From positions 19,603 through 83,602 of the forward strand of contig PLMU01000018.1 of NCBI GenBank assembly GCA_003142595.1: DNA of 64,000 bases. The letters are read 5' to 3'. This document shows, in pieces, positions 42,999 through 54,162 of the stretch; position 1 is the first letter of the stretch; every line of letters starts with the position of its first letter. Made by a program: the position numbers and the translations under genes. The notes under the pieces are model-generated. The model was not told the DNA's origin and searched no databases. It saw nothing but the letters and a program-made list of their open reading frames with translations. The stretch comes from Phycisphaerales bacterium. Its GTDB lineage: Bacteria > Planctomycetota > Phycisphaerae > Sedimentisphaerales > UBA12454.

Positions 42999-43862
42999 TT
43001 ATTTTCTCTTATATTTCGGCTTCTGTGCCCAGCTTAATTTACCCGCAAGCGTATCCCATTGGGTGCGCAGAGGATTATTAACTACAAGAAATGAACCGCT
43101 GTGTCTTTCGACTGTAACAACATCTTCGCTTTTAAGCGAACTTAAAATCTGGCCGTCAAGTATTACCGTCGTTCCCTCGTTAATTCTCTGCGGATATATT
43201 TCTATTTTATTGTCGGCGTCTATTACAATCGGCCTGAAGCTCAGCGTATGCGGGGATAGCGGAGTAATTACTATCGCCGAAAGGTTGGCCGATAATATCG
43301 GTCCGCCCGCTGATAAATTATACGCCGTAGAGCCTGTCGGGGTAGATATGATAAGTCCGTCACCTATGCAGTCGGCAAGACTTTGCCCGCGAACCGTTAT
43401 TTTCAAGTCTACCATATTGAAGTTCGGACCGGCTGTTATTACTACGTCGTTAATCGCCGTCGCTACAAGCTTCTCGCTGCCGCGGCTGGTTACGGTACAT
43501 TTAAGCATCATCCGTTTTTCTATCAGTTTTTTCTCAGTAGTAAGCCTGTCAAAAAGATTTTTGACTTCCTCAAGGCTGAATTCCGCCAGGAACCCGAGTC
43601 TGCCGACATTGACGCCGATAACAGGAACATTATTTTCGCTAAGGCTTCTTGCCGCTGACAGTATTGTGCCGTCTCCGCCGAAAACAATTGCGAAATCAGC
43701 TCCTTTCAGAACATCAGCGGCACAATCTCCCTTGAAACAGTTCGCAAGTATCTGCGCTTTGCCGTCGGCGAATTTCGTAAAATCCTCTATTGCCTCGGCG
43801 ACAAATTCACGCCGCTCGTCGCCAAAAATTATCAGCTTCGTTTTTTGGCTTGTTTTAATCAT
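42999..43862 (-). CDS. nadK: NAD kinase
   Basis: A 287-residue ATP-dependent NAD kinase that makes NADP. The hallmark GGDGTILSAARSL lies near residue 78, followed by PVIGVNVGRLGFLAEF, the NDVVI segment, and DGLIISTPTGSTAYNLSAGGP with the substrate-binding NE/D pattern. Length and order are normal. It is 16 nt after dxs in the ispA-dxs-nadK string. Confidence 0.96.
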   Translation of the reverse strand: MIKTSQKTKLIIFGDERREFVAEAIEDFTKFADGKAQILANCFKGDCAADVLKGADFAIVFGGDGTILSAARSLSENNVPVIGVNVGRLGFLAEFSLEEVKNLFDRLTTEKKLIEKRMMLKCTVTSRGSEKLVATAINDVVITAGPNFNMVDLKITVRGQSLADCIGDGLIISTPTGSTAYNLSAGGPILSANLSAIVITPLSPHTLSFRPIVIDADNKIEIYPQRINEGTTVILDGQILSSLKSEDVVTVERHSGSFLVVNNPLRTQWDTLAGKLSWAQKPKYKRK

Positions 43863-43878
43863 CGCACTTTCCCGAAAT

Positions 43879-45759
<1,881 letters not shown>

Positions 45760-45763
45760 TTTC

Positions 45764-46654
45764 TTATCTGTTCCTGTCAACAAGGACTAAAGCAAGTTCT
45801 TTTAATGTCGCGGCTCTGCCGCCGAAAGGCTCGAGTATTTCCGCGGCCTTGCGGGAAATTTGCTGCGCCTTTTTTCGAGATTCTTCAAGACCAAAAACAG
45901 CAGGGTAAGTCAATTTACCCTGTTTGGCGTCTTTGCCTGCCGTTTTGCCCAGTTGCTGGCTGGTTGAACTTACGTCGATTATGTCATCGGCCACCTGAAA
46001 ACCAAGGCCCAGCGTAAGTCCGAACGAAGCGAGAATCTCTTTTTGTTTTTCATCGGCGCCGGCGGCAATCGCTCCCAAAACAGCCGAAGCCTGAAACATT
46101 TTCGCTGTCTTATTAATATGAATAAACTCAAGCATTTGTGCGTCAGGTTTTATATTTTGAGCAAGAATATCGGCTATTTGTCCTGCAATCATTCCGCACG
46201 GCCCTGCTCCCTGTGCCAGTTCTTTTGTCATCAAAACAGCTTTATCCGCGCTGCTTATATTTTTGGCGATTAATTCGAAAGCCATTGTCAATAACGCATC
46301 ACCTGCAAGAATTGCCGTCGCCTCGTCAAAGGCTTTATGGCAGCTCGGCCTGCCCCTGCGAAAATCATCGTCGTCCATCGCCGGCAAATCATCGTGCACC
46401 AGCGAATAAGTATGCACCATTTCTATAGCTGCCGCCGCGTTGAGAGCATCTTCATTTTCTCTGCCCGCGACAAGTTCGCAGCACCACAGCACCAGCGCCG
46501 CCCTTACCCTTTTGCCCGGCGATGCCAGAACATAATCTATCGCCTCGGCAAGTTTTCCAGGAATGCCCTTCCATTGTTCAAGGACAGTTTTAATCCTGGC
46601 GTTTACTATTTCTGCTTTTTCAGTCAGGGCACTTTTTATGTCGATTTTCTGCAT
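45764..46654 (-). CDS. ispA: Polyprenyl (farnesyl/geranylgeranyl) diphosphate synthase
   Basis: A 296-residue chain-elongating prenyl transferase. The first aspartate-rich motif is in HDDLPAMDDDDFRRGRPSCH (residues ~93-112) and the second in FQVADDIIDV. The GKRVRAALVLW lead-in is typical. The two residues inserted within the first motif (DDxxxxD) are usual for short-chain bacterial enzymes of the IspA type. The product chain length cannot be fixed by eye. It is the first gene of the ispA-dxs-nadK-TPR-DinG operon. Confidence 0.93.
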   Translation of the reverse strand: MQKIDIKSALTEKAEIVNARIKTVLEQWKGIPGKLAEAIDYVLASPGKRVRAALVLWCCELVAGRENEDALNAAAAIEMVHTYSLVHDDLPAMDDDDFRRGRPSCHKAFDEATAILAGDALLTMAFELIAKNISSADKAVLMTKELAQGAGPCGMIAGQIADILAQNIKPDAQMLEFIHINKTAKMFQASAVLGAIAAGADEKQKEILASFGLTLGLGFQVADDIIDVSSTSQQLGKTAGKDAKQGKLTYPAVFGLEESRKKAQQISRKAAEILEPFGGRAATLKELALVLVDRNR

Positions 46655-46745
46655 CTTAATTACTATAAATCACTTAATATGGCATTTTTCTGCAAACTAA
46701 TTATTATACAGCTTCTTACTATTTGGATACAATCAAATATATAAG

Positions 46746-47669
46746 ATGAATAACTCAAAAAGGATACTAATTCTTGGCGTAACCGCCGGCGGAAAAGGAA
46801 AATTGGCCTTTGAGCTGGCTAAAAAAATCAACGCTGAAATCATCAGCATCGATTCGATGAAAGTCTATAAAAGGATGGACATCGGCACCGCAAAACCGTC
46901 AAAAGAAGCCCAAAACCAGATAAAATATCATCTTATTGATGTTGTCGAGCTCAGCGAATCCTTCAGCGTCGATACCTTCTTATCTCTCACCGCCAAGGCC
47001 GTAAAAGACATCGAAGCGAAAGGCAAACCCATCGTTGCCGTTGGCGGCACAGCAATGTATATTAAAGCTCTTTTATATGGTATATTTGACGGCCCAAGCA
47101 CAGATGAAAATATCCGCAACCAATTAAAACAGCAGATTTCTCAAGTCGGTCTTGCCCAGCTTCACAAAAATCTTACCCAAATTGACCCTGCCGCCGCCGA
47201 AAGAATTCATCCGAACGATGAGAAAAGGATAATAAGGGCTTTAGAGGTTTACGAACTTACAGGAAAGCCCATTTCCGAATTTCAGCAGCAATTTGCATCT
47301 GGGCCGAAAACCGATTGGCTCGTATTAGGCGTGCAAAGAGACAAAACTGATGCATCGCATCGAATTAATGAACGGGTAAAGAAAATGATTGATGCGGGCC
47401 TTGTTGACGAAGTGAAAGCTTTGCTCGCAGAACCAAAGCCGCTGAGTATGCAGGCCCGCTGCGCGATTGGCTATGCCGAAATCATCAATTATATAGATGG
47501 CAAAGAGACCCTGGATAAAACCATTGAAAACATAAAAATAAATTCCCGCCGATTCGCAAAAGCCCAGCGAACATGGTTTAAAACATTCAGATTTGTCAAT
47601 TGGCTGGATGCGCAGCAGGATGATTCCGTCCAGCAGGTACTTGAAAGTGCTTTAACATACCTAAAATAA
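46746..47669 (+). CDS. miaA: tRNA dimethylallyltransferase with a non-canonical P-loop
   Basis: Adds an isopentenyl group to A37 of tRNAs reading UNN codons; 307 residues, the usual length. The family motifs IISIDSMKVYKRMDIGTAKP (residues ~36-55), HLIDVVELSESFSV, AVGGTAMYIKALLYGIFDGP and RIIRALEVYELTGKP are present. The nucleotide loop reads GVTAGGKGKLAF: Gly18 stands where Walker A has Ser or Thr, and Lys replaces the usual Gln in DSMQVY. Because the remaining family motifs are in place, I take it as a functional MiaA. It stands alone, divergent from ispA. Its substrate would be a dimethylallyl group from the isoprenoid pathway encoded next door. Confidence 0.92.
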   Translation: MNNSKRILILGVTAGGKGKLAFELAKKINAEIISIDSMKVYKRMDIGTAKPSKEAQNQIKYHLIDVVELSESFSVDTFLSLTAKAVKDIEAKGKPIVAVGGTAMYIKALLYGIFDGPSTDENIRNQLKQQISQVGLAQLHKNLTQIDPAAAERIHPNDEKRIIRALEVYELTGKPISEFQQQFASGPKTDWLVLGVQRDKTDASHRINERVKKMIDAGLVDEVKALLAEPKPLSMQARCAIGYAEIINYIDGKETLDKTIENIKINSRRFAKAQRTWFKTFRFVNWLDAQQDDSVQQVLESALTYLK

Positions 47670-47740
47670 AAATTTATTCTTAACTCCTTATGTATTATAT
47701 ACTTACCTCATTAAACCAAACAAGATTATTTCCATTTCCC

Positions 47741-47780
47741 AAAAACAATAGTTGTTTTTCATAAGCGAAACGATTATAGT
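47741..47780 (+). promoter_or_regulatory. Promoter and operator-like dyad of the membrane hydrogenase operon
   Basis: A perfect inverted repeat AAAAACAA-TAG-TTGTTTTT (47741-47759) overlaps a possible -35 TTGTTT (47752-47757), followed after 17 nt by TATAGT (47775-47780). The first hydrogenase gene begins 54 nt later. The dyad could be a repressor or activator site. It does not match the FNR or Rex consensus that I know. Confidence 0.45.
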
Positions 47781-47834
47781 GCTCGGCTTTATTATATTAG
47801 GTATTAAGCATTCGCTTACATAATTGTAAACTCT

Positions 47835-49256
47835 ATGGATAATCAATTAATATTACTACTTATCGTTTTAGTCCCAACCGTTGGGTCATTCGTTCTGCCT
47901 GTGCTGAATTGTGTTTCGGTTAAGGCAAGGAATCTCTTCGCGTTGCTTTTCGTGCTCACATCCTTTGTATTGACTCTCGCGATTTTACCGGTTGTCTTCA
48001 GCGGCCAGACCATAACAGCCAATTTTTACAGTTTAACTCTTCACGCCGACGGACTTGCGATATTTATGGCTTTAGTGTCTTCGTCGCTAAGTGCGATAAT
48101 CGTCTTTTATTCTTTCGGCTACATCAGTCATTACGAAAACCAGAACGAATATTATCTGATGGTTGTTTTGTTTTTCGGCGCAATGATGGGGTTAGTTTTT
48201 GCAGGAAATCTTATATTCCTTTATTTGTTCTGGGAAATCACGGCAATAACAAGCTGGAGATTAATCGGCTTCTTCCGCGAAAAGCAGCACGTTCTGCGTG
48301 CCGACAAAGCATTCCTGGTAACCATGTTCGGTTCTGTGATGATGCTTCTGGGCTTTGTAAGCATTTATTACCAAAACGGCACTTACGATTTAGCTGCGTT
48401 AAAAGGCAGTCAAATACCAAATATAGCAGTTATATTAATTCTGGCCGGCATTCTTTCCAAATCCGCGACCCTTCCGCTGCACACATGGCTTCCAGACGCC
48501 GGCGTCGCTCCATCGCCTGTTACGGCTCTGCTTCACGCTGCACTGCTTGTTAAAATCGGCGTTTATGTTTTCGCCAGATTGTTTATCGCTACCGGTTTTG
48601 TAATCGACCCGTCATGGCATACCATTATTCCTATCATCGCCGCGACCAGCGCACTGGTTTCAGCCGGAGCCGCGATGCTCGAAACAGACCTCAAGCGAAT
48701 TATCGCTTATAGTACAGTAAGCCAGATAGGTTTTATTTTCCTCGGACTATCAATCGGCAACGAAATAGGCGTCGTAGGAGCTATGCTGTATATATTGATG
48801 CACGGCATGGCAAAAGGCGGCCTGTTCCTTTGTGCAGGTATAGTTGAGCAAAATACCAAAACCAAAAATATTATGCAGCTCGGCGGCCTGATTAAAACAA
48901 TGCCGGTAACAGCCGTTTCATTCCTGCTCTGTTCATTCTCCGTTATGGGAATTCCGCCATTCGGAGGATTCTTCAGCAAATATATGGTTATGACAGCCGC
49001 GACCCAAAAAGGTCAAGTGTGGATTTCGTTTGTCTTTCTGGCCGGCGCTATTATGACAATCGTATATCTGCTGCGAGTTTTCAACCTCGTATTTATGGGT
49101 CAGTCTAAAACTCAGCCCGTCAAAGAAGGTTCGCCTGTAATGATAATCAGCGTTGCCCTTCTGGCCGCTCTTTCATTGGCAGGCGGAATCTTAATTTATT
49201 ATCCCTCCCACTTTTTACAAATAACCCTTCTGCAATTGCCGGGGATAATCAGATGA
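47835..49256 (+). CDS. Antiporter-like membrane subunit 1 of group 4 hydrogenase (NuoL/M/N, MrpD family)
   Basis: A 473-residue, ~14-helix proton/cation-translocating subunit. Family signatures are LYLFWEITAITSWRLIGF with the key Glu (residues ~130-147), ILSKSATLPLHTWLPDAGVA with the key Lys and His, LLHAALLVKIGVY, and TDLKRIIAYSTVSQIGFIFL. It is the first gene of the operon and overlaps the next by 4 nt (ATGA). It would be one of three ion-pumping modules. It has no long C-terminal extension. Confidence 0.9.
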   Translation: MDNQLILLLIVLVPTVGSFVLPVLNCVSVKARNLFALLFVLTSFVLTLAILPVVFSGQTITANFYSLTLHADGLAIFMALVSSSLSAIIVFYSFGYISHYENQNEYYLMVVLFFGAMMGLVFAGNLIFLYLFWEITAITSWRLIGFFREKQHVLRADKAFLVTMFGSVMMLLGFVSIYYQNGTYDLAALKGSQIPNIAVILILAGILSKSATLPLHTWLPDAGVAPSPVTALLHAALLVKIGVYVFARLFIATGFVIDPSWHTIIPIIAATSALVSAGAAMLETDLKRIIAYSTVSQIGFIFLGLSIGNEIGVVGAMLYILMHGMAKGGLFLCAGIVEQNTKTKNIMQLGGLIKTMPVTAVSFLLCSFSVMGIPPFGGFFSKYMVMTAATQKGQVWISFVFLAGAIMTIVYLLRVFNLVFMGQSKTQPVKEGSPVMIISVALLAALSLAGGILIYYPSHFLQITLLQLPGIIR

Positions 49257-51067
49257 ACGCAAATATGCTATTACTGCCTGTAATTATACCACTGCTTGCC
49301 GGAATTTTAATCCTGCTGGTCAGACGCCTGCGCGGAATCATTTCACTGCTGGCGACTGGCTCGATTCTCATTATCGCAATCGCCCTGTTCAAACAGCAAT
49401 TGACTTATTCTCTGCCTTGGCTGGGCTTCGGCATAGATTTCAATTTACGTCTCTATCCTTTCAGCGCATTTATACTTTTATCTATAACAGCTTTATCTTT
49501 CCTGGTTATGCTTTACAGCTGTTCATTTATGCAGGGCAAAAATTACCTCAACCAGTTCTATGCCTACTTTCTGATTACTATAGGATTGGCCAGCGGCGCG
49601 GTTCTGGCCGATAACCTTGTCCTGATGCTTTTCTTCTGGGAAGGCCTGCTGATAACATTATTCGGATTTATCGCCATAGGCGGCAAAGATGCTTTTAAAA
49701 CTGCAACCAAAATGTTCATCATCGTCGGCGTTTCCGACCTGTGTATGATGATTGGCATCGGAATCGTCTGGTATCTGACAGGCACGATGACGATATCTAC
49801 TTTAAACGTTCCCCTAAACACTCTTGGCTGTACAGCTTTTGTATTAATGATGATTGGTGCGATTGCAAAAGGCGGCTCGATGCCTTTCCATACCTGGATA
49901 CCCGACGCTGCGATTGACGCTCCGCTGCCGTTTATGGCCATTCTGCCGGGCTGTCTGGAAAAACTGCTCGGTATTTATCTGCTCGTAAGAATTACAATGG
50001 ACATGTTCAAGCTTACACCCGGCTCATTGCTGAGCAGTCTGCTTATGATAATCGGAGCGGTTACAATTGTGCTGGCGGTAATGATGGCATTGATTCAGAA
50101 AGATTATAAAAAACTGCTTTCATATCACGCAATCAGTCAGGTCGGATATATGATTCTCGGTATCGGCACTTGTCTGCCTGCCGGAATTATTGGCGGCCTG
50201 TTCCATATGATTAACAATGCGTTATACAAAAACTGCCTGTTCCTTACCGCAGGTTCGGTAGAAAAGCAGACAGGCACAACAAATCTTAATAAGCTCGGCG
50301 GATTATGGTCAAAGATGCCTGTAACCGCCGTTTGTTTTTTAATCACCGCGGCATCCATCAGCGGCGTACCCCCCTTTAACGGCTTTTTCTCGAAGGAAAT
50401 GATTTACGGCGCCGCACTGGAAAGAGGCACGATATTTTACATCGCCGCACTGCTCGGCTCATTTCTTACCGCTGCCTCGTTTTTGAAACTCGGACATGCC
50501 GTATATTTTGGCAAAAGAAATCAGGAAAACGAAAACACCAGAGAATCTTCTCTGCCGATGCTTATACCGATGATTGTTATCGCTGCCGTTTGCGTATTTT
50601 TCGGATTATATAATCGTTTCGCGGTAAGTTACTTCCTCGAACCGGTTCTGGCAGGACAGGAATTCACTGAACACACAAGCACATTGCTGATTGCTCTGAC
50701 TGTGATTGTTCTTATCGTCGCAATATTACATCACATCATCGGTGCAATAGTAAATGGCTCAGGCGTCAAGGCCGCCGACCATATTCATCACGCACCTGTC
50801 CTGAGCGGAATTTATGACAGAGCTGAAAAAAGATTCTTCGACCCTTACGAAATTGGTTTGAAGATTGTTAGTATAGCCTCGAATATTCTCTTCTTCCTCG
50901 ACAGGGCTGTTGACTGGATTTACGACGGTTTTACCGTGAAACTGGCTTACGGATTATCCGGTGCCATAAAAAGACTGAACACCGGCAATTATTCTCTTTA
51001 TATCATCTGGTCGCTGCTTGGCGGCTTAATAATATTGATTTTGATGTTCAAGGGATTTGGCTCGTAA
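49253..51067 (+). CDS. Antiporter-like membrane subunit 2 of group 4 hydrogenase (NuoL-like)
   Basis: A 604-residue paralogue with the same core: LFFWEGLLITLFGFIAIGGK with the conserved Glu, AKGGSMPFHTWIPDAAIDAP with Lys, His and Asp, and YKKLLSYHAISQVGYMILGI. It is ~125 residues longer than its neighbours. The extra C-terminal part (after ~residue 470) contains an amphipathic stretch (RFFDPYEIGLKIVSIASNIL) and a final helix, reminiscent of the lateral-helix region of NuoL. Its stop codon lies 1 nt before the next gene's ATG. Confidence 0.9.
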   Translation: MNANMLLLPVIIPLLAGILILLVRRLRGIISLLATGSILIIAIALFKQQLTYSLPWLGFGIDFNLRLYPFSAFILLSITALSFLVMLYSCSFMQGKNYLNQFYAYFLITIGLASGAVLADNLVLMLFFWEGLLITLFGFIAIGGKDAFKTATKMFIIVGVSDLCMMIGIGIVWYLTGTMTISTLNVPLNTLGCTAFVLMMIGAIAKGGSMPFHTWIPDAAIDAPLPFMAILPGCLEKLLGIYLLVRITMDMFKLTPGSLLSSLLMIIGAVTIVLAVMMALIQKDYKKLLSYHAISQVGYMILGIGTCLPAGIIGGLFHMINNALYKNCLFLTAGSVEKQTGTTNLNKLGGLWSKMPVTAVCFLITAASISGVPPFNGFFSKEMIYGAALERGTIFYIAALLGSFLTAASFLKLGHAVYFGKRNQENENTRESSLPMLIPMIVIAAVCVFFGLYNRFAVSYFLEPVLAGQEFTEHTSTLLIALTVIVLIVAILHHIIGAIVNGSGVKAADHIHHAPVLSGIYDRAEKRFFDPYEIGLKIVSIASNILFFLDRAVDWIYDGFTVKLAYGLSGAIKRLNTGNYSLYIIWSLLGGLIILILMFKGFGS

Positions 51068-51068
51068 T

Positions 51069-52496
51069 ATGCTTTCATTATTTTTGTTATTACCGTTTCT
51101 TGGAATTATAGCCCTCAATCTGCCGGTTAAAGGCAGAAGGGATGCCGCGGCGTTTTTGTACACTTTGTCGCTTTCCATCGGCCAGGCAATTGTCGTTTTG
51201 TTTAATCCGGGCGATTTCTGGGCCAAGCCGGACTTCTGGGGAGGGTTCTTCAATCTTGGACTTTACGCCGATAATTTGACTTTCGTGATGCTTCTTTCAA
51301 TTGGAATTGTAGTTTCCACCGCCGTTTGCGTCGGATGGCAGACAATATCAGATCACAGACAACGGCTGAATTTTTACAACCTCGTATTAATCGCTCTTAT
51401 CGGAATGAACGGCACAGTTATGCTCACCGATATTTTTTCGCTTTATGTTTTTCTCGAAGTTACAGCAATTTCATCATTTATCCTCATCGCTTTCCATCGG
51501 GATTTAAACGCTCTTGAAGGCGCGTTCAAATATATAGTTCTTTCCGCGCTGGCAACCGTGCTGATGCTTACTTCTATCGCAGCATTGCTGCTTTTCTCCG
51601 GCGGTACATCTTTTGCTGCTGTCAGCGCTGCGGTTAAAAGCAACAGCGGTAATGTTATTGTTATCATTGCCGTATCGCTGTTTATCTGCGGCTTATTTAT
51701 AAAAGGCGGTCTTGTTCCGTTCCACGGCTGGCTGCCGGCGGCGTATTCTGCCGCCCCTGCCGCCGTTTCTATTCTTTTGGCCGGAATCGTTACCAAGGTC
51801 GCGGGCATATATGTGCTGATTAGACTGGTAAGAGACGTATTTGGACCAATCAGCGAGATTAGCAGCGTCCTTATGCTTGTTGGAACTTTTTCGATAATAG
51901 TTGGCGCTCTGGCCGCATTAAAGCAGGATAATTTCAAAAAGATACTGGCTTATTCGAGTATCAGTCAGGTTGGATATATTGTTTTAGGTCTGGGCTGCGG
52001 CTCGCCGCTTGGCATTGCCGGCGCCATATTCCATTTATTCAATCATTCGATTTTCAAATCGTTATTATTCGTAAATTCCGCCGCTGTTGAAAAGCAGACA
52101 GGCTCGACCGACATAACAAAAATGGGCGGTTTGGGCTCGAGAATGCCTTACAGCAACGCAACCAATTTAATCGCGATATTTTCCACATCGGGCATTCCTC
52201 CGATGGCCGGTTTCTGGAGCAAATTGGTTATCATTATGGCTCTTTGGCAGATGGGCCATTTCACTTACGCGGCCATCGCGATACTTGTCAGCGTTATCAC
52301 TCTGGCATATCTGCTTGCAATACAGCGAAAAGTATTCTTCGGCATTTTGCCCCAGGAATTAAAACATATAAAAGAAGCCGGAATATGGATAGTTATTCCT
52401 GCCGTTACTCTTGCTATAATTATCATTGGCACAGGCCTGTGTTTTCCGCTTCTTTTTAAGAGTTTTTTAATGCCCGTTAGCAGTTTTTTTAAATAA
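51069..52496 (+). CDS. Antiporter-like membrane subunit 3 of group 4 hydrogenase (NuoN/M-like)
   Basis: A 475-residue third paralogue. It has LYVFLEVTAISSFILIAFHR with the key Glu, FIKGGLVPFHGWLPAAYSAA with Lys and His, LLAGIVTKVAGIYVLIRL, and DNFKKILAYSSISQVGYIVL. I start at ATG 51069, one nucleotide after the stop of the preceding gene; an upstream TTG at 51057 would overlap it. Sequence divergence from subunits 1 and 2 shows these are old paralogues, as in complex I. Confidence 0.9.
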   Translation: MLSLFLLLPFLGIIALNLPVKGRRDAAAFLYTLSLSIGQAIVVLFNPGDFWAKPDFWGGFFNLGLYADNLTFVMLLSIGIVVSTAVCVGWQTISDHRQRLNFYNLVLIALIGMNGTVMLTDIFSLYVFLEVTAISSFILIAFHRDLNALEGAFKYIVLSALATVLMLTSIAALLLFSGGTSFAAVSAAVKSNSGNVIVIIAVSLFICGLFIKGGLVPFHGWLPAAYSAAPAAVSILLAGIVTKVAGIYVLIRLVRDVFGPISEISSVLMLVGTFSIIVGALAALKQDNFKKILAYSSISQVGYIVLGLGCGSPLGIAGAIFHLFNHSIFKSLLFVNSAAVEKQTGSTDITKMGGLGSRMPYSNATNLIAIFSTSGIPPMAGFWSKLVIIMALWQMGHFTYAAIAILVSVITLAYLLAIQRKVFFGILPQELKHIKEAGIWIVIPAVTLAIIIIGTGLCFPLLFKSFLMPVSSFFK

Positions 52497-52511
52497 TTTT
52501 AAAGTGTTGAT

Positions 52512-53000
52512 ATGGTTATAAACATAATAATTCTTATTGCTTTGGTTACAGCGGCCTTATGGACTGCAATGACAACCCGACTGCTCCGTTCAGCCGTAGG
52601 CCTTGCGATTACAAGCGCTATTCTTTCAATTCTTATCTTCCGGCTTGCCTCGCCGATAGCGGCCGTCTTTGAATTGTCGGTTTGTGCAGGCTTGATATTC
52701 GCCATATTTATAATCAGTATTACCGTAACCCAGCGAGTTACACCCGAAGCTTTTGAAACCAGAAAAAAAGAGCGGATGACTAAGTTTTGGCCACTGCCCA
52801 TAATCGTTATCATAGCGGCGGTTGTTCTGACGCAAATTCATTTTCAAACAACATTTAATTTACCCGCACAAACGACGCCAAACGACGTAAAAATTATATT
52901 ATGGAATCTCAGACATCTTGATTTGCTGGGTCAAATCGTGATTCTGCTTACTGGAGCCTTTGGTGTAGTGATTCTCTTCAAGGAGTGGAAAAATGGTTAA
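52512..53000 (+). CDS. NuoJ-like membrane subunit of group 4 hydrogenase
   Basis: A 162-residue protein with five predicted helices. The region LASPIAAVFELSVCAGLIFAIFIISITV (residues ~46-73) resembles the conserved third helix of NuoJ with a buried Glu in a gly/ala context (VFELSVCAG). A polar loop (TPEAFETRKKERMTKF) precedes the last helices. It overlaps the NuoK-like gene by 8 nt. NuoJ-like subunits are not part of Ech or of Hyc/Hyf complexes. The identification is by topology, Glu position and gene order, and is weaker than for the antiporter subunits. Confidence 0.75.
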   Translation: MVINIIILIALVTAALWTAMTTRLLRSAVGLAITSAILSILIFRLASPIAAVFELSVCAGLIFAIFIISITVTQRVTPEAFETRKKERMTKFWPLPIIVIIAAVVLTQIHFQTTFNLPAQTTPNDVKIILWNLRHLDLLGQIVILLTGAFGVVILFKEWKNG

Positions 53001-53313
53001 CGATATGTCCCAGCTGTTTTGGATGTGCAGTATTGCCGGTTTCCTGGTATTCATCATCGGGATTTACGGCCTGCTGGTTACATTTAACCTGATAAGGGCA
53101 ATTATAGGGCTGGAACTTTTGACCAAATCGGTAACGCTGTTTTTGATTCTTGCCGGATACGTTACAGGCCAAACAGGTCTTGCCCAGGCTCTTGCCATAA
53201 CGCTTATAGTAATTGAAGTCGTAGTTATCGCTATTGCCGTCGGTATCGTGCTGTGCGTATTTCGGCACAATAGAACCATCGACGCTCAACTGCTCAGAAA
53301 TATTAAGGGTTAA
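52993..53313 (+). CDS. NuoK/MrpC-like membrane subunit of group 4 hydrogenase
   Basis: A 106-residue, three-helix protein like NuoK/MrpC. A Glu lies in RAIIGLELLTKSVTLFLILA (helix 2, residues ~35-54) and a second in LAITLIVIEVVVIAIAVGIV (helix 3), the two membrane Glu residues that form the ion path in this family. It overlaps the preceding gene by 8 nt. RNNIG-like positions are partly changed. Confidence 0.88.
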   Translation: MVNDMSQLFWMCSIAGFLVFIIGIYGLLVTFNLIRAIIGLELLTKSVTLFLILAGYVTGQTGLAQALAITLIVIEVVVIAIAVGIVLCVFRHNRTIDAQLLRNIKG

Positions 53314-53318
53314 GATAA

Positions 53319-53669
53319 ATGACAATAACAAATTTACTGCTTTCGCCTCCGGTGATGTTCATCATTGTTTTAATTATTGTTTTCAGTCTCTCAAAGATTC
53401 TGTCGAAGATGGCGCTCAAACCGAAAAAGGTTATTAACGGCCAGGGCGAACCTTATTCCTGCGGAGAAAATATCCCCACTCATATGATTCAGCCGGACTA
53501 CACGCAGTTTTTTCCGTTCGCCTTTTATTTTACAATCCTGCACGTGGTCGCTCTTATGCTCGCCATTGTGCCGGCAACAACAGTTGATACATTTACTAAA
53601 ATATTTACTATGGCGGTGATTTATATCTTTGGCGCAATTATCGGATTAGTAGTTTTATACAGGAGATAA
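53319..53669 (+). CDS. NuoA-like membrane subunit of group 4 hydrogenase
   Basis: A 116-residue, three-helix protein. After helix 1 (~10-30) comes the loop GEPYSCGENIP (residues ~43-53), which corresponds to the PYECG/PFESG loop of NuoA next to the quinone site. A second helix (FFPFAFYFTILHVVALMLAIVP, ~63-84) and third helix (~90-112) follow. NuoA is characteristic of complex I and is absent from the described Ech, Hyc, Hyf and MBH hydrogenases. Order K-A-B matches no textbook cluster. I rate the call as likely; the similarity is in topology and the loop motif. Confidence 0.75.
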   Translation: MTITNLLLSPPVMFIIVLIIVFSLSKILSKMALKPKKVINGQGEPYSCGENIPTHMIQPDYTQFFPFAFYFTILHVVALMLAIVPATTVDTFTKIFTMAVIYIFGAIIGLVVLYRR

Positions 53670-53675
53670 ACCGAA

Positions 53676-54158
53676 GTGACTTTAATGAGCAAAATTGTTA
53701 ATTGGGCGAGAATCAAATCCCCGTGGATTATTCATTTCAATACCGGGGCCTGCAATGCCTGCGATATTGAAATTATCGCTTCGCTCACTCCCACCTACGA
53801 TATCGAGCGTTTCGGGATTTTACTCAAAGGCACACCGCGGCACGCCGATGTCCTGGTTTGCTCCGGCCCGGTTACCCGCCAGATAAAAGACAGACTTATA
53901 AGAATTTATGAACAAATGGCTGAGCCTAAGTTCGTAGTAGCGGTCGGCACTTGTGCCTGCTCGGGCGGTGTTTTTAGAAAATGCTATAATGTCGGCGGCG
54001 GAATTGACTCAGCGATACCCGTTTCAGTTTATATTCCCGGCTGCCCGGCAAGTCCAAAAGCGATTATCGATGGCGTGGTAAAACTGCTCACAAGTCTGGA
54101 AGAAAAAGAAGCCGCCGCTCCTCCAAAAACTGCCGAAGCAGTGGAAATAAAGGGGTAA
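53676..54158 (+). CDS. Small subunit of group 4 [NiFe] hydrogenase (NuoB-like)
   Basis: A 160-residue iron-sulfur subunit. The cluster ligands are in TGACNACDIEIIASLTPTYD (C-x2-C, about residues 26-29), VGTCACSGGVFR and IPGCPASP. The CxxC spacing matches hydrogenase small subunits rather than the adjacent CysCys pair of NuoB in complex I. It begins with GTG at 53676, 9-10 nt after AGGAG. It carries the single [4Fe-4S] cluster passing electrons to the large subunit. Confidence 0.93.
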   Translation: MTLMSKIVNWARIKSPWIIHFNTGACNACDIEIIASLTPTYDIERFGILLKGTPRHADVLVCSGPVTRQIKDRLIRIYEQMAEPKFVVAVGTCACSGGVFRKCYNVGGGIDSAIPVSVYIPGCPASPKAIIDGVVKLLTSLEEKEAAAPPKTAEAVEIKG

Positions 54159-54162
54159 TAAT

